A DNA stretch of 64,000 bases from Methylobacterium longum (GTDB taxonomy: Bacteria > Pseudomonadota > Alphaproteobacteria > Rhizobiales > Beijerinckiaceae), in the NCBI RefSeq assembly GCF_022179385.1, contig NZ_BPQS01000013.1, positions 1 to 64,000 on the forward strand, in the 5' to 3' direction. Below the pieces are notes generated by a model. The model was given only the letters and a program-made list of their open reading frames with translations, was not told where the DNA came from and made no database searches. The translations under genes and the position numbers were made by a program. The first letter of the stretch is position 1, and every line of letters starts with the position of its first letter. Shown piece after piece: positions 59,768-64,000 of the stretch.

Positions 59768-60529
59768 TCACGGCTCCCGCACGGGCAGCCGCGCGCTCGG
59801 GCAGAGGTCGACCAGGACGCAGCGCCCGCAGGCCGGACGCTGATGGTGGCAGACCTGCTGGCCGTGCAGCATCAGGATCTCGTGATTGTCGTAGAGATCC
59901 TGCGCGCTCCACGCGGCGGGGAGCTGCGCCCGCAGGATTGGGTGCGAGGGACCGACATCGACCCGCTTGCCGATCAGCCCAAGGCGCTGCGCCACCCGGT
60001 GATGATGGCTGTCCACCGGCAAGGCCGGCATCCGCAGGGTGGAGAACGACAGGACCGCCGCGCTGGTCTTCGGGCCGATGCCGGGGATGGCCTGCAGCCA
60101 CGCCCGCGCGGCCTCGACCTCCATGTCGGCCAGGAAGGCGAGGTCGAGGCTCCCGCAGCGGTCGCGCACGGCCCGGAGCACGTCGCGGATCCGCGGCGCC
60201 TTCAACTCCGGCCAGGTCACGCCCGCGATGGCGGCCTCGATCTCCGGCACGTCCGCGTCGATCACCGTGTCCCAGTCGGGGAACCGGGCGCGGAGGGCCT
60301 TGAAGGCCCGGCCGGACTCGGCGTTGCGGGTCCGGTGCGACAGGAGCGAGGAGACGAGTTCGCTGACCGGATCGAGACTGTGGAAGTACGGGATCGGGCA
60401 GCCGTAGACCGGGCACAACCGCGCGTGGACGGCGAGGGCCTTCTCGGCGAGGGCCGGATCCGTGGCGGCGGGGACCGCCTTGCGGCGGGGACGCGGGACG
60501 GTTTCGGTTCTGAAATCGGCGGCGGGCAT
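59768..60529 (-). CDS. Endonuclease III-like DNA glycosylase
   Basis: 253 residues. The helix-hairpin-helix IPGIGPKTSAAVL supplies the catalytic Lys, and PVDSHHHRVAQRLGL the catalytic Asp. A [4Fe-4S] loop C-X6-C-X2-C-X5-C is at the end. It probably removes oxidised pyrimidines. It is longer than E. coli Nth (211) through an N-terminal extension of about 30 residues; a second canonical nth may exist elsewhere. Confidence 0.9.
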   Translation of the reverse strand: MPAADFRTETVPRPRRKAVPAATDPALAEKALAVHARLCPVYGCPIPYFHSLDPVSELVSSLLSHRTRNAESGRAFKALRARFPDWDTVIDADVPEIEAAIAGVTWPELKAPRIRDVLRAVRDRCGSLDLAFLADMEVEAARAWLQAIPGIGPKTSAAVLSFSTLRMPALPVDSHHHRVAQRLGLIGKRVDVGPSHPILRAQLPAAWSAQDLYDNHEILMLHGQQVCHHQRPACGRCVLVDLCPSARLPVREP

Positions 60530-60729
60530 ATCGGGCGAATCCGCCAGCCCGCATCGCTGTTCCTGGCGGCGCGGGGCAGCGGCGATCTGTCCGATCCGGC
60601 CGCGTCGGCCTCGCGGTCGGAGGCCGCACGTTCCGCCCTCCCGTCGAAGAGGGGGGAAGAACGAGCCGGCGGTCGCGGCCGGTTCGACGGCGCGGGTTCG
60701 GTCCGCGTCGCCGGCCGATCGCCCGGCTC

Positions 60730-61473
60730 CTACTTCACCAGCGCGTAGATGTTGACGTCGAGGTTGTCGTCGGTGTTGTCCTTGAGGTCGGTCGCGTATT
60801 CCTCGACGAACCGGTCCTGCACCACGATGTCCTTGGCATCGAGATAGGCAGTCAGCGTCTCGTAGGTGCTGTCGATCGACTCGTAGGAGCCCTTGTGGGC
60901 GAAGCGCAGGGCCTTGCCGGAGGGCGTCGTGCCGAAGCGCAGTCCGTCCGCCTCGGTCGGAGCCGGACTCGGGGCGGCCGCCACCGGCATCATCGCCTCG
61001 AACTCGAAGCCGTCATCGTCGGTGCGGGTGAAGACGGCGAGGGGCCGGCCGGCCGGCGCGACCCCGATCTTGGCGAGGTCGGCCTCGATCCGCGCGAAGG
61101 CCTGCCTCAGGTTCGGCACGGCCTCCTCCCACTTGGTCTTGCCCGACAGGATCGCGGCCGGCTTGGCCGGCAGCGTGACCTCGTCGACGTCGCCCGGTTC
61201 GCCGGGCTTCTCGATCAGAGTCGGCCGCGCGGGCGTCCCGACCGCGGCCTGACCCGCGGGCGGGGGGGCGATCGACTGCTCGGGGGCCGGGGCCGGGCTC
61301 TTGCCCGGATCGGCGATCGGGTTCGGCGCCGTCGTCGTGGGCAGCGGGTTGGTCTGCGCCGGCGACGGCGCCGTGGACGGCGGCGGGGCGGCCTGTTGTT
61401 GCGCGGCGACTGGATTGCCGGACGCGAGCACGAGTGCAGCCGAGAGGGCGACGAACGGGCGAAGGCGGATCAC
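60730..61473 (-). CDS. Exported protein with GyrI-like domain
   Basis: 247 residues from a GTG with a signal peptide (FVALSAALVLASGNPVAA). A Pro/Ala/Gln/Thr linker of about 80 residues follows, then a C-terminal GyrI/AraC-effector-binding-type domain (VFTRTDDDGFEFEAMMPVA ... EEYATDL). Such domains bind small molecules; an exported version with a low-complexity linker is unusual. Function unknown. Confidence 0.78.
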   Translation of the reverse strand: MIRLRPFVALSAALVLASGNPVAAQQQAAPPPSTAPSPAQTNPLPTTTAPNPIADPGKSPAPAPEQSIAPPPAGQAAVGTPARPTLIEKPGEPGDVDEVTLPAKPAAILSGKTKWEEAVPNLRQAFARIEADLAKIGVAPAGRPLAVFTRTDDDGFEFEAMMPVAAAPSPAPTEADGLRFGTTPSGKALRFAHKGSYESIDSTYETLTAYLDAKDIVVQDRFVEEYATDLKDNTDDNLDVNIYALVK

Positions 61474-61670
61474 GTAGGGCGCTCCGGTCGAGGCCAGCGG
61501 ATGATCGCGCGGGCTCTCGTGGCCTAACCTAGTGGCGAACCGCACGGCCCGCGAGACCACCGCGGACGAGAGCTGCGGGTGCGGCGCATCTGCCACGCCG
61601 CAGGCTCCCCTCGCGCGCAGCGGCGGGTTTTGCCATATAGCCGGCCGATCCTTCCAAGCCGCGGGACCGC

Positions 61671-62558
61671 ATGAGCGCACTCGCCCACAGACGCTTCCTG
61701 AAGATGCACGGCGCCGGCAACGCGATCGTGGTGCTGGACCTGCGCGGCTCCGCCGAGCGGGTGCGGCCCGCGGAGGCGCGGGCCATCGCGCGGGATCCCG
61801 GCTCCGCCTTCGACCAGCTGATGGTCCTGCACGATCCCGTGAGCCCGGGCACGGACGCGTTCATGCGGATCTACAACACCGACGGCTCGGAATCGGGCGC
61901 CTGCGGCAACGGCACCCGCTGCGTCGCCTACGCGATGCTCGACGATCCGGCCATGGCCCGCCCGGCCGAGGGCGGGCGGCTTGCCCTGGAGACCGAAGCG
62001 GGCGTGCTCGGCGTGCGCCGCGTCTCGGAGCGGGCCTTCACGGTCGATATGGGCCGCCCGCGGCTCGCCTGGGACGAGATCCCCCTGGCGGAGCCGTTCC
62101 CCGATACCCGGCGGATCGAGCTGCAGATCGGCCCGATCGACGATCCGACCCTGCACTCGCCGGGCGTCGTGAATATGGGCAACCCGCACGCGGTGTTCTT
62201 CGTGGAGCGGGATCCGGACAGCTTCGATCTCGCCCGGATCGGCCCGATGCTGGAGAACCACCCGCTCTTTCCGGAGCGCGCCAACATCTCGGTGGCGCAG
62301 GTGACGGGGCGCGAGACCATCACCCTCCGCGTCTGGGAACGGGGCGCCGGGCTGACGCTCGCCTGCGGCACCGCCGCCTGCGCCACCGTGGTGGCCGCCG
62401 CGCGGCTGCGGATGATCGGCCGGCAGGCCGCCGTCGCGCTGCCCGGCGGCGAGTTGTTCGTCGAGTGGCGCGCCGACGACCACGTGCTGATGACCGGTCC
62501 GGTCGCCCTCGTCGCCGAGGGCACCCTGGCGCCGGAGCTGTTCACCGGCACCGCCTGA
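61671..62558 (+). CDS. dapF: Diaminopimelate epimerase
   Basis: 295 residues. The catalytic Cys pair lies in GACGNGTRC and [12 protein letters not shown], and [12 protein letters not shown] is the usual start motif. It interconverts LL- and meso-diaminopimelate for lysine and peptidoglycan. Its stop overlaps the mtaB start (TGATG). Confidence 0.96.
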   Translation: MSALAHRRFLKMHGAGNAIVVLDLRGSAERVRPAEARAIARDPGSAFDQLMVLHDPVSPGTDAFMRIYNTDGSESGACGNGTRCVAYAMLDDPAMARPAEGGRLALETEAGVLGVRRVSERAFTVDMGRPRLAWDEIPLAEPFPDTRRIELQIGPIDDPTLHSPGVVNMGNPHAVFFVERDPDSFDLARIGPMLENHPLFPERANISVAQVTGRETITLRVWERGAGLTLACGTAACATVVAAARLRMIGRQAAVALPGGELFVEWRADDHVLMTGPVALVAEGTLAPELFTGTA

Positions 62559-63784
62559 TGGCGGTCGAGACCCTGACGTTCGGGTGCCGGCTGAACATCG
62601 TCGAGTCCGAGGCCCTGCGGGCCCATGCGGCGGCGGATGGGCGGGACCGGGTGGTGGTGAACACCTGCGCGGTGACGGCCGAGGCCGGGCGGCAGGCCCG
62701 CAAGGCGATCCGGCGGGTCGCGCGCGAGCGCCCCGGCGCCGAGATCGTCGTCACCGGCTGCGGCGCCGAGGTCGAGACGGCGGCCTACGCGGCCATGCCC
62801 GAGGTGGCGCGCCTCGTCGGCAACGCCGAGAAGCTGCGGCCGGAGGGCTGGTCGTCGGCCGCGACCGGGCCGGGCGCCGTGATGGCGGCACGTCGGGCCG
62901 ATCCGACGCGGATCGGGGCCGTGGCCGGGCACACCCGGGCCTTCGTGCCCGTGCAGAACGGCTGCGACCACCGCTGCACCTTCTGCGTCATCCCGTTCGG
63001 CCGCGGCGTCTCCCGCTCGGTGCCGGCTTCCGACGTGATCGCGCAGATCGAGACCCTCGTGGCGCAGGGCGGGCGCGAGGTGGTCCTCACCGGCGTGGAC
63101 CTCACGGCCTATGGCCGGGATCTCGCCGGGCCGCCCCTGTCTCTCGGCGGCCTCGTGCGGGCGATCCTCCGGGCGGTGCCTGGCCTTCCGCGCCTGCGCC
63201 TGTCCTCCATCGATTCCGTCGAGGCCGACGATGCGCTGCTGGCCGCCATCGCCGAGGAGCCGCGGCTGATGCCGCACCTGCACCTGTCCCTCCAGGCGGG
63301 CGACGACCTGATCCTGAAGCGCATGAAGCGCCGGCACCTGCGCGCCGACGCGATCCGCTTCTGCGAGATCGTGCGGCGGCTGCGGCCCGACATGGTCTTC
63401 GGCGCCGACCTGATCGCGGGTTTCCCGACCGAGACCGAGGCGCAGTTCGGCCGCTCCCTCGATCTCGTGGCGGAATGCGGCCTGACGCACCTGCACGTCT
63501 TCCCGTATTCCCCGCGCCCCGGGACGCCCGCCGCACGCATGCCGCCGGTGGCCCCCGAGGCGATCCGCGCGCGGGCGGCGCGCCTGCGCACAGCCGGCGC
63601 CGACGCCCTGCGGCGGCACCTCGACGCGCAGGTCGGCCGACGGCTGACGGTGCTGGCGGAGCGCGGCGGCATCGGGCGGAGCGCGGATTTCACCGCGGTC
63701 CGCCTGGCGGGCGCGGTCGCGGCGGGGACGTTCCACGACGTCGGCATCGCCGGCCACGACGGCGCGCGGCTCATCGGCGCCTAG
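62558..63784 (+). CDS. mtaB: tRNA (t6A37) methylthiotransferase MtaB
   Basis: 408 residues. The radical-SAM cluster CDHRCTFC is near residue 136, and the N-terminal UPF0004 domain has Cys in TFGCRLN, NTCAV and TGCGA. It adds methylthio to t6A37 in tRNA to make ms2t6A. It is coupled to dapF by a 1-base overlap, an arrangement common in alphaproteobacteria, where ftsY often follows. Confidence 0.94.
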   Translation: MAVETLTFGCRLNIVESEALRAHAAADGRDRVVVNTCAVTAEAGRQARKAIRRVARERPGAEIVVTGCGAEVETAAYAAMPEVARLVGNAEKLRPEGWSSAATGPGAVMAARRADPTRIGAVAGHTRAFVPVQNGCDHRCTFCVIPFGRGVSRSVPASDVIAQIETLVAQGGREVVLTGVDLTAYGRDLAGPPLSLGGLVRAILRAVPGLPRLRLSSIDSVEADDALLAAIAEEPRLMPHLHLSLQAGDDLILKRMKRRHLRADAIRFCEIVRRLRPDMVFGADLIAGFPTETEAQFGRSLDLVAECGLTHLHVFPYSPRPGTPAARMPPVAPEAIRARAARLRTAGADALRRHLDAQVGRRLTVLAERGGIGRSADFTAVRLAGAVAAGTFHDVGIAGHDGARLIGA

Positions 63785-64000
63785 CGCCCCCGGGGGCGAC
63801 GCGGTTCTCCGGTCCGCGATCCCGGGAAGGGCGCCCCGGAGGCCCGCTTTGCGCTCCGGCAGCTCAAAACGTGGGGCTGGGCCGGCAACGGTCCGGAGCC
63901 CCGCCTCCGAGCCACGTCGCCCGCGATTGCGGACCCGGGGAATGCGGGGACGCCCGGCTCGAGCGCGGTTGTCGATCAGCCGCTCGGGATCCCGTGCGGG
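63785..64000. other. Terminal 216 bases without a recognised gene
   Basis: No coding or structured element identified; it is probably the spacer before the next gene. Confidence 0.5.

Overview
The window looks like a chromosomal segment of a GC-rich alphaproteobacterium (near 70 % GC by eye). Protein relatedness from memory suggests Methylobacterium or a close relative in the Hyphomicrobiales. No rRNA, tRNA, insertion sequence, prophage or CRISPR array is visible. Genes are densely packed on both strands with high-GC third codon positions, so most of this is core or stable accessory chromosome rather than a mobile island.

Layout. 1-5.7 kb: the C-terminal part of a Kup potassium transporter, htpG (Hsp90), and the LPS-export run lptC-lptA-lptB. 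5.8-14 kb: a DHH-family phosphoesterase, an MFS carrier, a probable frameshift-damaged orphan gene, small secreted proteins, an acetyltransferase, a DUF2147 protein, a beta-lactamase-fold hydrolase, a DUF427 protein and otsB. 14-31.4 kb: glucokinase, a second MFS carrier, a GhrA-like reductase, a LysR / SDR / di-heme cytochrome / SDR group, an orphan ClpP-like protein, several small proteins, a GH25 muramidase lipoprotein, a Crp/Fnr regulator, a J-domain protein, fabI and ppk2. 31.5-39.9 kb: a histidine phosphatase, a very large NRPS-like synthetase of the epsilon-poly-lysine-synthetase (Pls) architecture, a membrane GGDEF protein, a soluble double-PAS chemoreceptor and slyX. 39.9-49 kb: a semialdehyde dehydrogenase, a class II glutamine amidotransferase, a single-domain response regulator, rpsU with a structured leader, a threonine-aldolase-like enzyme, aroQ, pyrE-pyrC and an amidase. 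49-55 kb: branched-chain amino acid synthesis (ilvB, ilvN, then gst, tetR, ilvC). 55-64 kb: a trans-aconitate-type methyltransferase, a haloacid dehalogenase, trpS, a RoxA/MauG-like di-heme protein, an endonuclease III homologue, a GyrI-like exported protein, dapF and mtaB.

The most informative non-coding signal is a complete transcription attenuator ahead of ilvB. A 16-residue leader peptide holds Ile-Leu-Ile-Val-Ala-Val, written largely with codons that are uncommon in this genome. It is followed by a hairpin with a run of six T, and a competing antiterminator pairing can be read directly. The most interesting protein is the 1355-residue Pls-like synthetase. Its hand-read adenylation code contains the Glu that is typical of domains activating basic amino acids, so it may make a cationic homopoly(amino acid) at the membrane. 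Other structured non-coding elements are a large hairpin and an intrinsic terminator flanking rpsU, paired hairpins between ilvB and ilvN and after ilvC, and a perfect palindrome in front of the tetR gene that lies 12 bp from ilvC.
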